Assembly: GCA_020844525.1 (NCBI GenBank)
Contig: JAJGAH010000053.1
Coordinates: 1 to 9,957 of the forward strand
Length of the DNA stretch: 9,957 nucleotides
Source: Eubacterium sp.
GTDB lineage: Bacteria; Bacillota; Clostridia; Lachnospirales; Lachnospiraceae
Direction of reading: 5' to 3'
Shown here piece by piece: positions 1-6,552 of this stretch. The notes under the pieces are model-generated. The model did not search any database. It saw only the letters and a list, made by a program, of their open reading frames with translations, and had not been told where the DNA came from. The stretch's first letter is position 1; each line of letters opens with the position of its first letter. Made by a program: the position numbers and the translations under genes.

Positions 1-128
1 GAGGGGATGTCCCGATCACGGTAAAGCTGCGCGGAGGAGATCTGAAGATAGAGTGGGACCAGAAGGAGAACCACGTCTATATGACCGGCCCGGCAGCCAC
101 TGTATTTACAGGGGAAATTGAGGTATAA
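1..128 (+). CDS. dapF: Diaminopimelate epimerase, C-terminal end only
   Basis: Only the last 41 codons and the TAA stop (126-128) are in the window, read in the frame beginning at base 3. DapF interconverts LL- and meso-diaminopimelate in the cytoplasm, supplying meso-DAP for peptidoglycan and lysine. The visible tail has the family's closing signature: a Gly-Gly-Asp-Leu stretch, then I-E-W-D, then H-V-Y-M-T-G-P-A followed by V-F-x-G-E-I just before the stop. The two catalytic cysteines lie upstream of the window and cannot be checked. The gene converges with the minus-strand rhodanese-TtcA gene, with only 43 bp between the two stop codons. The call rests on recognising this C-terminal motif. 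Other members of the PLP-independent racemase fold are less likely, because the TGPA-V-F ending is typical of DapF. Confidence 0.88.
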   Translation, partial: GDVPITVKLRGGDLKIEWDQKENHVYMTGPAATVFTGEIEV

Positions 129-143
129 GCTCTGTGCCTGTAT

Positions 144-162
144 ACGTACGCTCATGGTACGT
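144..162. terminator. Possible weak bidirectional hairpin between convergent genes
   Basis: ACGTAC (144-149) and GTACGT (157-162) form a perfect 6-bp inverted repeat around a 7-nt loop in the 43-bp gap between two converging stop codons. There is no proper run of T on either side, so a role as an intrinsic terminator is inferred mainly from position. It could also be chance. Confidence 0.3.
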
Positions 163-171
163 GAAACTTTC

Positions 172-1398
172 TTAGAACATGGAATCCTTCCGCTTCTTGT
201 GCATACTGGTATGGCTGCTTCTTTCAGCAGTGTCTGTCTCGTCTGCTCCATCACAGGTGTCATAGGTGTCCAGAAAGCTGTGGCGGTTTCCCTCGTGGTC
301 CTTATATCCGAGTACGGCGTTCATGCAGATATTTTCCATACTGCGGAAGATGTTGCCTTCAACGGAGGGTGTTGTCTTCTTGATCTGGGCGATCAGACGC
401 TTTGCCTCCAGACGCTTTGAACCGGTGCCGCCGTGGCCGTCCACGGAGCAGGTGTCTGTAAAGTGGCAGGCGCATCGGATAAACTGCAGTCCGTTGGCAT
501 CCCGCCACGCTTTGATATCATCCTCGTGAATCAGATAGAGCGGGCGGATCAGCTCCATTCCTTCAAAGTTTGTGCTGTGGAGCTTGGGCATCATGGTCTG
601 GGTCTGACCGCTGTAGAGAATGCTCATCAGTGTAGTCTCAATGACGTCGTCGTAGTGGTGTCCCAGTGCGATTTTGTTGCAGCCCAGGTCCTTTGCCTGA
701 CGGTACAGATAGCCGCGGCGCATTCTCGCACAGATATAGCAGGGGGATTTCGGAATATTGTCCACTGCGTCAAAGATTCTGGTCTGGAACATTGTGAGCG
801 GTATGCCGAGCAGGTCTGCGTTGCCGTGAATCATGCCGAGGGTGGTTTCGCTGTAGCCTGGGTCCATGCACAGGTAGACAACCTCAAAGGGGATTTTATT
901 TCGTCTCTTTAATTCCTTGAAGAGCATGGCCATGAGCATGGAATCCTTGCCGCCGGAGATGCAGACCGCGATTTTGTCATTTGGCTGGATCAGCTCGTAA
1001 TCAATGATGGCCTTTACAAAGCGGCCCATGATGTCATGCTTGAAACGCTTTCGGAGACTTTTTTCAATTTCTGCCCGGCGCTCCAGATTGCCGGATTCTG
1101 ATTTCATGACGCGGACGAGCCAGTTTCCGTAACCGCCCTCCAGGTGATAGGCCTGATAACCTTCCTCCAGAAGCTTTGCTGCCGGGTCCCTGCTCAGAAC
1201 CCCGAACATGCAATAGAATACAAGCTTTTTGTTTCGGGGAAGTGAAAAGTTCCCATTAAGCAGGTCATCTCTGGCAATCCGGATGGAACCCGGGATATTT
1301 CCAAGTCTGTATGCGCTCTCATCGCGCACGTCAATGATGATATAATCCTCTGCCGGCCAGCTCTCCAGCTGGGCGGCAGTTACTGTCTGTACATCCAT
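172..1398 (-). CDS. Rhodanese domain fused to TtcA-like tRNA 2-thiocytidine synthetase
   Basis: A 408-residue two-domain protein. Residues about 1-98 form a rhodanese sulfurtransferase domain, with IIDVRD at 21-26 and the active-site loop starting at Cys63 (C-M-F-G-V-L-S). The usual Arg before the Ser of this loop is Leu here. Residues about 105-370 form an adenylating PP-loop enzyme of the TtcA family: SGGKDS at 148-153, the Cys pair C220-x-x-C223 followed by ARMRRGYLY, GHHYDD at 246-251, and a second cysteine cluster (C309, C311, C317). In TtcA, three cysteines hold a [4Fe-4S] cluster used to put sulfur on cytidine 32 of tRNA. The rhodanese may deliver persulfide sulfur in cis (inference). 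The start ATG at 1398 follows the Shine-Dalgarno stretch AGGAAAAAGG (1410-1401, minus). The last 30 residues are polar and look disordered. The exact substrate is not proven by sequence, so no gene symbol is given. Confidence 0.88.
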   Translation of the reverse strand: MDVQTVTAAQLESWPAEDYIIIDVRDESAYRLGNIPGSIRIARDDLLNGNFSLPRNKKLVFYCMFGVLSRDPAAKLLEEGYQAYHLEGGYGNWLVRVMKSESGNLERRAEIEKSLRKRFKHDIMGRFVKAIIDYELIQPNDKIAVCISGGKDSMLMAMLFKELKRRNKIPFEVVYLCMDPGYSETTLGMIHGNADLLGIPLTMFQTRIFDAVDNIPKSPCYICARMRRGYLYRQAKDLGCNKIALGHHYDDVIETTLMSILYSGQTQTMMPKLHSTNFEGMELIRPLYLIHEDDIKAWRDANGLQFIRCACHFTDTCSVDGHGGTGSKRLEAKRLIAQIKKTTPSVEGNIFRSMENICMNAVLGYKDHEGNRHSFLDTYDTCDGADETDTAERSSHTSMHKKRKDSMF

Positions 1399-1502
1399 TT
1401 CCTTTTTCCTTTATTATTGTGAAAGTTTTTTGTGTAAGATCTGTAAATGCGAGTCTCCGTTTTTTCCATGCGGTTTCCCCGGGTTGTTATAAAAACGGCA
1501 TT

Positions 1503-1531
1503 ATTATAGCCTGCAGGCGGAAGGAATTCAA
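1503..1531 (-). promoter_or_regulatory. Sigma-A promoter for the rhodanese-TtcA gene
   Basis: On the minus strand, TTGAAT (1531-1526) and TATAAT (1508-1503) are separated by exactly 17 bp. The -10 is a perfect consensus and the -35 matches at four of six positions. Transcription would start near 1496, leaving a leader of about 100 nt before the ATG at 1398. Confidence 0.72.
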
Positions 1532-1660
1532 CAGAAGCAGCAGGATGAGACCGGGTTTATAGGTATATGATTTTTCAAATGGTGAAATATGTGACAAAAA
1601 ACTGGGCATAAACTTTAGCAGAATCGTTCAGATGATGGATCTGGAACGCCTGAACAGGCA

Positions 1661-1669
1661 TGTTATACT
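1661..1669 (+). promoter_or_regulatory. Extended -10 promoter for the kinase operon
   Basis: TG-T-TATACT forms an extended -10 element on the plus strand. The -35 position 17 bp upstream (1641-1646, CTGGAA) is weak, which is tolerated in extended -10 promoters. A start near 1676 would give a leader of about 97 nt containing both hairpins. Its position also argues for the 1773 start of the kinase over the 1632 one. Confidence 0.5.
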
Positions 1670-1686
1670 AAAGATACAGTTCCATT

Positions 1687-1708
1687 CCGGAAGAAGACCT
1701 GCTTCCGG
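1687..1708 (+). repeat. Inverted repeat, first hairpin in the kinase leader
   Basis: CCGGAAG (1687-1693) and CTTCCGG (1702-1708) pair perfectly over 7 bp around an 8-nt loop. No T tract follows, so it is not a simple terminator. It lies directly beside the second hairpin, inside the predicted 5' leader. Confidence 0.55.
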
Positions 1709-1732
1709 GCAATCGGCTGTTCAGCTGATTGC
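1709..1732 (+). repeat. Inverted repeat, second hairpin in the kinase leader
   Basis: GCAATCGGCTG (1709-1719) and CAGCTGATTGC (1722-1732) pair over 11 positions with a single G-U wobble and only two bases between the arms. In RNA the top pair would open to give a four-base loop. No T tract follows. It could be an mRNA stabiliser, a translational control structure, or an operator at the DNA level. Confidence 0.6.
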
Positions 1733-1772
1733 ATTCCCCTATATCATTCAATTTATTCTGGAGGAGAGCAGA

Positions 1773-3494
1773 ATGTTTGTCGGACAGATTCTTGACGGAC
1801 GCTACGAAATCCTGAAGGAGATCGGGAGAGGCGGAATGTCCACCGTATATCTGGCAATTGATGTCCGTCTTCATAAGAGCTGGGCAGTGAAGGAGATCCG
1901 GAAAAACTGCGACAAGTCCGGTAGTGGTATCGCGGTTCATGCACTGATGGCAGAAGCTGAGGTGATGAAGAGGCTTGACCATCCTGCGCTTCCCAGAATT
2001 GTAGATATCATAGACGGACAGGATACAATCTGTATTGTACTGGATTATGTGACGGGTGAATCGCTTGACCGGCTTCTGCTCCGCGAGAAGTCTTTTCCAG
2101 AACCCACGGTGATGAACTGGTTTCTTCAGCTGGCGGAGGTGCTGGACTATCTGCACAGCCAGTACCCTCCTGTTATTTATCGTGATATGAAGCCCGGCAA
2201 CATTATGCAGACGCCGGAAGGCTATCTGAAGCTGATCGATTTCGGCATTGCACGGGAATACAAGAACAGCAGTCAGACTGACACGGTTGCACTTGGAACC
2301 AATGGGTATGCTGCCCCGGAACAGTATGGGCATACCCAGACGGACCCACGCTCTGACATCTATTCTCTTGGAATCACCATCTTTGAACTTCTGACCGGAA
2401 TTTCTCCGGGAAAAGATCCCTTTCAATATAAATATCATCCTGTCCGGAAAATCAGACCGGGAACTGCAGAGAGCACGGAGGCCATTTTGAACCGCTGTCT
2501 TGCTTTTGCACCCGACCGGAGATACCAGAGCTGCCGGGAGCTGATTTTTGATCTGAAGCATCCGGAAAGGATGGTCTCTACTGTAAGAAGAAAGCGGAGA
2601 AAAATAACCGCCTTGTTTTTCCTTTCACTGGCAGTCGCAGGCAGTTCCTGCATAGGAGGGGTGCTGTGCCGGGCGGCGGCAGTCCGGGCAGATAACCTGA
2701 ATTACGAGCGAAAGATCAGTGTTTCGCAGGCACTTTCCACGGATGAGAGAATCCGAAATTATCTGGAAGCGATACAGATTGATGGAGGCGACAGCAGGGC
2801 GTATCAGAAGCTTCTGGAGACGTATCGTGAGACAGGGGTGTTTCAGGAAGAAGAGAGTAATACCTTTCTTACGGTCTGGAACCGGAACCAGAGCCTGCTG
2901 CATAGCGGAAAAATAGAGGAAGACTATGGAAAGCTCGCCTTTGATGCCGGAATTCTGTACCTTTATCTGTATTCCGGCGGTGACGCATCCTTTCGCAACC
3001 GGGTATTAAAGGCACAGTACTTTTTTCAGGAGGCAGCTGCTCTGCAGGACCGGCAGGAGATTGCTGTTCAGGCAGAATATTATGCGTCATTCTGCGACTT
3101 CTGTGTCCGTTTTGCCTTTGACGACGCGAGTGTCAGAGAGCCATCGAAGGAGGATTACAGGAAGCTTCTGGAGTCGATCCAGATGAACGTGCGACAGCTG
3201 GAACAGTATCAGACGGAGGACGCTGCCTATGTCAGGATGATCATGTATGAGGAATTCGGCAACCTGCTCAATGCCTACCGGAAGGGTATGGCTTCATCCG
3301 GTATCCAGAAAGAGGAGGCCGCAGATCTCCTCCGTTCATTGTCGGAGAAGGTCCGAAATCTTCCAGTCACCCAGCAAAAATCAGTACAGCTTCAGGATAA
3401 GCTTCTGGCACGGTTTGCATCATTTCAAGGAAATCTTGACCGCACATGGAAGAATACGGAGCAGCGGAAGCTGGCTGAAGATATAACATCATAG
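1773..3494 (+). CDS. Membrane serine/threonine protein kinase (Hanks type) with extracytoplasmic helical domain
   Basis: 573 residues from the ATG at 1773, chosen because GGAGGAG (1760-1766) sits at ideal spacing and the kinase fold starts at once (DGRYEILKEIGRGG). Kinase domain about 8-265: Gly loop G18-R-G-G-M-S-T-V-Y26, ATP-anchoring Lys40 (AVK), helix-C Glu61, catalytic loop Y136-R-D138-M-K140-P-G-N143 (YRD in place of HRD), D156-F-G, APE at 181-183 and D195 in the SDIYSLG helix. All catalytic residues are present, so it should be active. A basic stretch (VRRKRRK, 271-277) precedes one membrane helix (about 278-299), placing the kinase in the cytoplasm and residues about 300-573 outside. 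That outer part has no PASTA repeats. It is helical and partly TPR-like (for example YLEAIQIDGGDSRAYQKLLETY, split at 330-340 and 341-351). It is the first gene of a tight operon with two membrane or surface proteins (43-bp gap to the next). Ligand and targets are unknown. Confidence 0.93.
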   Translation: MFVGQILDGRYEILKEIGRGGMSTVYLAIDVRLHKSWAVKEIRKNCDKSGSGIAVHALMAEAEVMKRLDHPALPRIVDIIDGQDTICIVLDYVTGESLDRLLLREKSFPEPTVMNWFLQLAEVLDYLHSQYPPVIYRDMKPGNIMQTPEGYLKLIDFGIAREYKNSSQTDTVALGTNGYAAPEQYGHTQTDPRSDIYSLGITIFELLTGISPGKDPFQYKYHPVRKIRPGTAESTEAILNRCLAFAPDRRYQSCRELIFDLKHPERMVSTVRRKRRKITALFFLSLAVAGSSCIGGVLCRAAAVRADNLNYERKISVSQALSTDERIRNYLEAIQIDGGDSRAYQKLLETYRETGVFQEEESNTFLTVWNRNQSLLHSGKIEEDYGKLAFDAGILYLYLYSGGDASFRNRVLKAQYFFQEAAALQDRQEIAVQAEYYASFCDFCVRFAFDDASVREPSKEDYRKLLESIQMNVRQLEQYQTEDAAYVRMIMYEEFGNLLNAYRKGMASSGIQKEEAADLLRSLSEKVRNLPVTQQKSVQLQDKLLARFASFQGNLDRTWKNTEQRKLAEDITS

Positions 3495-3504
3495 GATTTT
3501 TAAG

Positions 3505-3522
3505 AGATCTATAAGATCTATA
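3505..3522 (+). repeat. Short tandem duplication before the second operon gene
   Basis: The 9-mer AGATCTATA occurs twice head to tail (3505-3513 and 3514-3522), immediately upstream of the Shine-Dalgarno site AAGGAAGGA (3522-3530). It lies in the 43-bp spacer between the kinase and the small membrane protein and may be a simple slippage product. Confidence 0.6.
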
Positions 3523-3537
3523 AGGAAGGAAATAAGA

Positions 3538-4053
3538 ATGACGCAAAGTGCACATCAGTTTTATCAGATGGCAGATCTTTTGTTTGTGATTTCAGGAATC
3601 GGTGTCGGGGTGGCATTTTTTCTTGGGATACGGTACCGGATTTGGAAGATGATTCGGACGGACAGCGAGGAATTGCGTGTCGTGCAGGGAAATGCAGGAG
3701 AAAACCGCCGTTTGTTTTCGGGACTTCGGAAGATACCGGCTATATGCCGCAGGTCCAGATGGAGAGAAAAAATGGGGGAAACGGACACCCTTGGACGCAA
3801 TGCCCGGGGAAATGAAGAATGGACAAAAGAGCACAGCCGAAGCGGGGAGAATGATGAAGCTGAGACAGCAGAGCTTAACCGGTGTGCAGAGGACGATGAT
3901 GCGGAAACGGCAGAACTTAACCGGTGTGCACAGGACGAAGATGCGGAAACGGCAGAGCTTAACCGGTGTGCACAGGACGAGGATGCGGAAACGGCAGAGC
4001 TTAACCGCAATGTACATGAGCAGCGGTGCAGAGATAACAGGTTCCAGGTTTAG
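3538..4053 (+). CDS. Small single-pass membrane protein with four 14-residue ETAEL repeats in its cytoplasmic tail
   Basis: 171 residues; I do not recognise a named family. The start ATG follows AAGGAAGGA (3522-3530). A single hydrophobic helix spans about 14-31 and is followed by IRYRIWKMIR. By the positive-inside rule this puts the N-terminus outside and the long C-terminal tail in the cytoplasm. Residues 42-106 are basic and charged. Residues 107-162 are four tandem copies of a 14-residue unit with core E-A-E-T-A-E-L-N-R-C-A-x-D-x. Each has a Thr (110, 124, 138, 152) followed at +3 by Leu, and the first three have a Cys. A fifth related motif, ETDTL, is at 81-85. The T-x-x-L pattern resembles phosphothreonine sites read by some FHA domains. 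With an upstream Ser/Thr kinase, a phosphoacceptor role is plausible but inferred. The tail has overlapping open frames, but only this one keeps the operon spacing and ribosome site. Confidence 0.75.
   Translation: MTQSAHQFYQMADLLFVISGIGVGVAFFLGIRYRIWKMIRTDSEELRVVQGNAGENRRLFSGLRKIPAICRRSRWREKMGETDTLGRNARGNEEWTKEHSRSGENDEAETAELNRCAEDDDAETAELNRCAQDEDAETAELNRCAQDEDAETAELNRNVHEQRCRDNRFQV
3856..4023 (+). repeat. Four tandem 42-bp coding repeats
   Basis: Units at 3856-3897, 3898-3939, 3940-3981 and 3982-4023 each encode 14 residues. Units 2 and 3 differ at only two third-codon positions, which points to recent duplication. Units 1 and 4 are more diverged, and the last loses the Cys and ends N-V-H-E-Q. 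The length is a multiple of three, so copy-number change would keep the frame. Confidence 0.92.
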
Positions 4054-4082
4054 AGGAAATTTACAGGAAAGGAGAAACAGAA

Positions 4083-6365
4083 ATGAAGAAAAAACTGGTG
4101 CTGCTTCTACTTGCCGGAAGCGTCATCATGCAGGGTGCGGGAATCCAGCCGGACGTACTGCAGACAGCTGAGGCATCAGAAAATCTGATGGAATCAGCCG
4201 GAGAAGAGGCTACAGGTGTTAAAGAGGCTGCAGGTGTTAAAGAGGCTACAGGTGTTAAAGAGGCTGCAGGTGTTGAAGAGGATACAGGTATTGCAGAGAC
4301 TGAAGGTACTGCAGATGCAGATGCGTCCTCGGGTAGTGAACTGCAGGAATCAGCTGAAAATGCTTCAGCCAAGGATGCTGCAACTGCGGCACAGCCACCC
4401 GCTGTGGATATCACTAAGGATGGAAGAATGGGTGAGGAAGAGGGGGTAGAACAGAAAGAGCAGCATATTGATGGTGCAGATCAGGAGGATAACGGCATAT
4501 TGCCGGCAGAGACAGGGACAGAGCGGCCAGATCAAGGTACCGATCATGGATCGCCAGCGGAGACTGGTACAGAGCGGCCAGATCAAGGTACCGATCATGG
4601 ATCGCCAGCGGAGACTGGTACAGAGCAGCCAGATCAAGGTACAGACAACGTATCAACCGCAGAGAAAGATACAGATCAGGCTGCAGAACATGCGGAAGAT
4701 GAGATAGTACCAGAAGAAAGTACTTCAGATAATGCTTTAGATCAGGTTTCTGAAAATCAGCCAATTATTGAGACAACGGAAGGTGGGAAAACATCAGAAA
4801 TTATTTTACCCCCAATAGAAACATTGCTGGTTCCCAGGGATGATTCAATTCTGAAGGATTTGTCTGGTGTTGAGATTTTGGAGGAAAAAGCTGAGAAAAC
4901 CGATGCCACCAGGGAACAGGATGCCGGTATGGAGGAGGTTAGTGGGAAAAATTCTGGGACAGAGAAAGAAAAACCAGATCAATCCTCCGAAAAAAAGAAT
5001 GAGACTGGTGCAGAGCAGGATAAAACAGATACGTTAAAACCTGTACAGGAACCTGCAGCAGGAAGCAGCGGTCAGCGTTCCGCGCCTGAAAGTACCGCAG
5101 ATGTGGTTCTGGAAGAGGATGAACGAGGAACTGTATTGGAAGAAAGCAATATAATCCGATCGGCAGAATCACAGGAGGAGAATATTGCAATGCAGCGAAA
5201 CAGAAAGACTGAACAGCTGCAGAATCTGTTAGATGCTGCGGAGGTTGAAATCAGTACCGGGAAAGATGCTGCCGGCAAAGAAAACCTGACCATGACACTA
5301 GCCGGGACAAAGCCTGCGAAAGTCAGTATCAAGCTGATCCGCCTTGACGGGGCAACTTCAGGGAAGACAGAGGATTCTGGTGGACAGGTTATCATGCGCA
5401 GGGAAATTACACCGGGAAAAGGTGCGATATCTCAATCAGTGACATCAGCCCAGGCAGAGGCCGGTACTGAGGATCACAGCTGGGAAATGGAGATACTGTC
5501 TGTCGAGGATACGGAAAGCATTCTGCAGGCAATTCCGGACAATGATGGTATGTATCAGATCTCAGTGACCTATGAAGATGAGGAGGGCAACAGCGCATCC
5601 CGGGATATTCCCTTCAAGGTAAATCGCTTTGGTTCTATTTATGTATACAATCAGATCTGCAGAGATCTGCAGGATGCATACGTTCAGAAGGTAGCAGAGG
5701 ATCTGGTTATTTCAGAATATAATCCGGACAGGCTTATTGCGAAATCGCTTCGGGTAGAGATTACCAGGGACGGCGAGCCGATAGACCGGGTATATTTTAC
5801 AGTGCAGGAAGCTTCAGGAGCAGAACAAAAGCATGATGGCATGTATGGATGGTATCGCTATGATTACACGATCAGCAGGAAAAATTTCGAGAAAGACGGG
5901 ATATACCAGGTTTCTGTATCGTCCACGGATGAAGCGGGAAATGAGCCGGACAGCATGGATTATTCTAAGCGTACAGTCAGATTCCGTGTGGATTCTACAA
6001 AGCCGGAGGTGGATTTTCTGCAGGAGACAAACCGTCATCTTATGACAAAAACGGAGACAATGGTACGGTACCAGGCATTTGATGCGATCCGGTTAAAAAG
6101 GATCCGTGTGCTGCTGAACGGAAAGTTGTATGAGGAAATCTCTGAAATCCCGGAGGCAACAAAATATCAGGGGTCTGTCAGGCTGACAGGTTTTGGAAAG
6201 CACAAGCTGCAGATCGAGATCACCGATATGGCGGGCAATCAGTATACTTCTGAGAGAACACTGATTCATGGAATTCCAGCATGGATTTACGCAGTAACCG
6301 GTGTATTTGCATCGGTAGTCGCCGGTGCGTCAGCATGGCTGGCACATCGCAGAAAACAACGGTGA
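4083..6365 (+). CDS. Secreted, C-terminally anchored surface protein with acidic repeats and Ig-like domains
   Basis: 760 residues; a family-level description only. The start ATG at 4083 follows AGGAAAGGAG at good spacing, 29 bp after the previous stop. A signal peptide (MKKK, hydrophobic 5-20) is probably cleaved after the QTAEA ending at 31. Residues 43-72 are five 6-residue units (A-T/A-G-V-K-E). Residues 141-191 are three 17-residue units (PAETGTERPDQGTDHGS type). The whole 35-370 stretch is acidic, Thr/Gly-rich and probably disordered, like a wall-spanning stalk. From about 385 come beta-rich Ig-like modules: one closing at DGMYQISVTYEDEEGN and FKVNRFGSIY (488-520), a second with DGIYQVSVSSTDEAGN (605-620), and a third with LQIEITDMAGN (709-719). 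The C-terminus is a membrane helix (about 732-753) and a basic HRRKQR tail. There is no LPxTG motif, so it is held by the membrane helix rather than sortase. As part of the kinase operon, it may be a sensor partner or a regulated adhesin. Confidence 0.85.
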   Translation: MKKKLVLLLLAGSVIMQGAGIQPDVLQTAEASENLMESAGEEATGVKEAAGVKEATGVKEAAGVEEDTGIAETEGTADADASSGSELQESAENASAKDAATAAQPPAVDITKDGRMGEEEGVEQKEQHIDGADQEDNGILPAETGTERPDQGTDHGSPAETGTERPDQGTDHGSPAETGTEQPDQGTDNVSTAEKDTDQAAEHAEDEIVPEESTSDNALDQVSENQPIIETTEGGKTSEIILPPIETLLVPRDDSILKDLSGVEILEEKAEKTDATREQDAGMEEVSGKNSGTEKEKPDQSSEKKNETGAEQDKTDTLKPVQEPAAGSSGQRSAPESTADVVLEEDERGTVLEESNIIRSAESQEENIAMQRNRKTEQLQNLLDAAEVEISTGKDAAGKENLTMTLAGTKPAKVSIKLIRLDGATSGKTEDSGGQVIMRREITPGKGAISQSVTSAQAEAGTEDHSWEMEILSVEDTESILQAIPDNDGMYQISVTYEDEEGNSASRDIPFKVNRFGSIYVYNQICRDLQDAYVQKVAEDLVISEYNPDRLIAKSLRVEITRDGEPIDRVYFTVQEASGAEQKHDGMYGWYRYDYTISRKNFEKDGIYQVSVSSTDEAGNEPDSMDYSKRTVRFRVDSTKPEVDFLQETNRHLMTKTETMVRYQAFDAIRLKRIRVLLNGKLYEEISEIPEATKYQGSVRLTGFGKHKLQIEITDMAGNQYTSERTLIHGIPAWIYAVTGVFASVVAGASAWLAHRRKQR
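4209..4298 (+). repeat. Five tandem 18-bp coding repeats
   Basis: Six-residue units reading ATGVKE, AAGVKE, ATGVKE, AAGVEE and DTGIAE lie just after the signal peptide of the surface protein. Unit length is a multiple of three, so slippage would change length without breaking the frame. The last unit is degenerate. Confidence 0.88.
4503..4655 (+). repeat. Three tandem 51-bp coding repeats
   Basis: Three 17-residue units at 4503-4553, 4554-4604 and 4605-4655. The first two encode identical protein. Units 2 and 3 are nearly identical at DNA level over their first half and diverge towards the end. This suggests recent duplication within the disordered stalk region of the surface protein. Confidence 0.92.
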
Positions 6366-6464
6366 ATGATCTGTCGCGGAAAGCAGCTGCGAATGACCTG
6401 CTGCAGAAAGTAACTACGAATGGTCTGTGCAGAAAGCAGCTGCGAATGACCTGTTGACAAACAG
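6365..6464 (+). repeat. Decayed 27-bp tandem repeat between surface protein gene and trxB
   Basis: Units begin with AATGA/GxCTG at 6365, 6392, 6419 and 6445, with lengths 27, 27, 26 and a partial about 20. Each middle part reads roughly GCAGAAAGCAGCTGCG. The array overlaps the last base of the surface protein stop codon. A 27-bp period is nine codons, and in the frame from GTG 6362 it reads N-D-L-x-x-K-A-A-A before a 1-bp loss in unit 3 shifts the frame. It may be degraded coding sequence or a non-coding array. The last unit contributes the -35 box of the trxB promoter. Confidence 0.75.
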
Positions 6465-6482
6465 GAGAAATCCGGATATGAT
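6454..6482 (+). promoter_or_regulatory. Near-consensus sigma-A promoter for trxB
   Basis: TTGACA (6454-6459) and TATGAT (6477-6482) are 17 bp apart: a perfect -35 and a five-of-six -10. Transcription would start near 6489, about 64 nt before the trxB ATG. A second TATAAT at 6509-6514 has no good -35 and is a weaker candidate. This promoter means trxB need not depend on readthrough from the kinase operon. Confidence 0.75.
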
Positions 6483-6552
6483 AAGGATATCTAATTAATT
6501 GCACACAATATAATTTGATTTATATCGTCTTATGTGAAAGGTGATGAACCAT

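Larger units (their letters stand above)
1399..1772. other. Divergent intergenic region with two promoters and leader hairpins
   Basis: This 374-bp stretch separates the minus-strand TtcA-like gene from the plus-strand kinase operon. It holds a minus-strand promoter (1503-1531), a plus-strand extended -10 (1661-1669), two inverted repeats (1687-1708 and 1709-1732) and the kinase ribosome binding site (1760-1766). The kinase frame is open upstream to an ATG at 1632. However, that 47-codon extension has no good Shine-Dalgarno site, runs through the candidate promoter and hairpins, and adds no kinase motif. I therefore treat the stretch as non-coding. Confidence 0.7.

Noticed and set aside
1632..1772. 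Upstream extension of the kinase from ATG 1632
   Set aside because: There is no suitable Shine-Dalgarno site. It contains the candidate promoter and two hairpins, and the kinase domain begins immediately after the well-placed ATG at 1773.
1668..2561. Minus-strand open frame of 297 codons opposite the kinase
   Set aside because: The plus strand carries every kinase catalytic motif in order. The antisense product has no motif and extends through the leader hairpins.
3564..4017. Minus-strand frames with Ser/Ala repeats opposite the 42-bp array
   Set aside because: The repeats are merely the reverse complement of the coding repeats on the plus strand. There is no ribosome site or independent support.
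3677..4171. Plus-strand open frame in another frame over the small membrane protein
   Set aside because: It overlaps both neighbouring genes, lacks a ribosome site, and its product is a basic Arg/Met/Gln string typical of a shifted frame across repeats.
3856..4655. Repeat arrays considered as a CRISPR array
   Set aside because: Repeats are directly contiguous without unique spacers, are multiples of three and lie inside coding frames. No cas genes are present.
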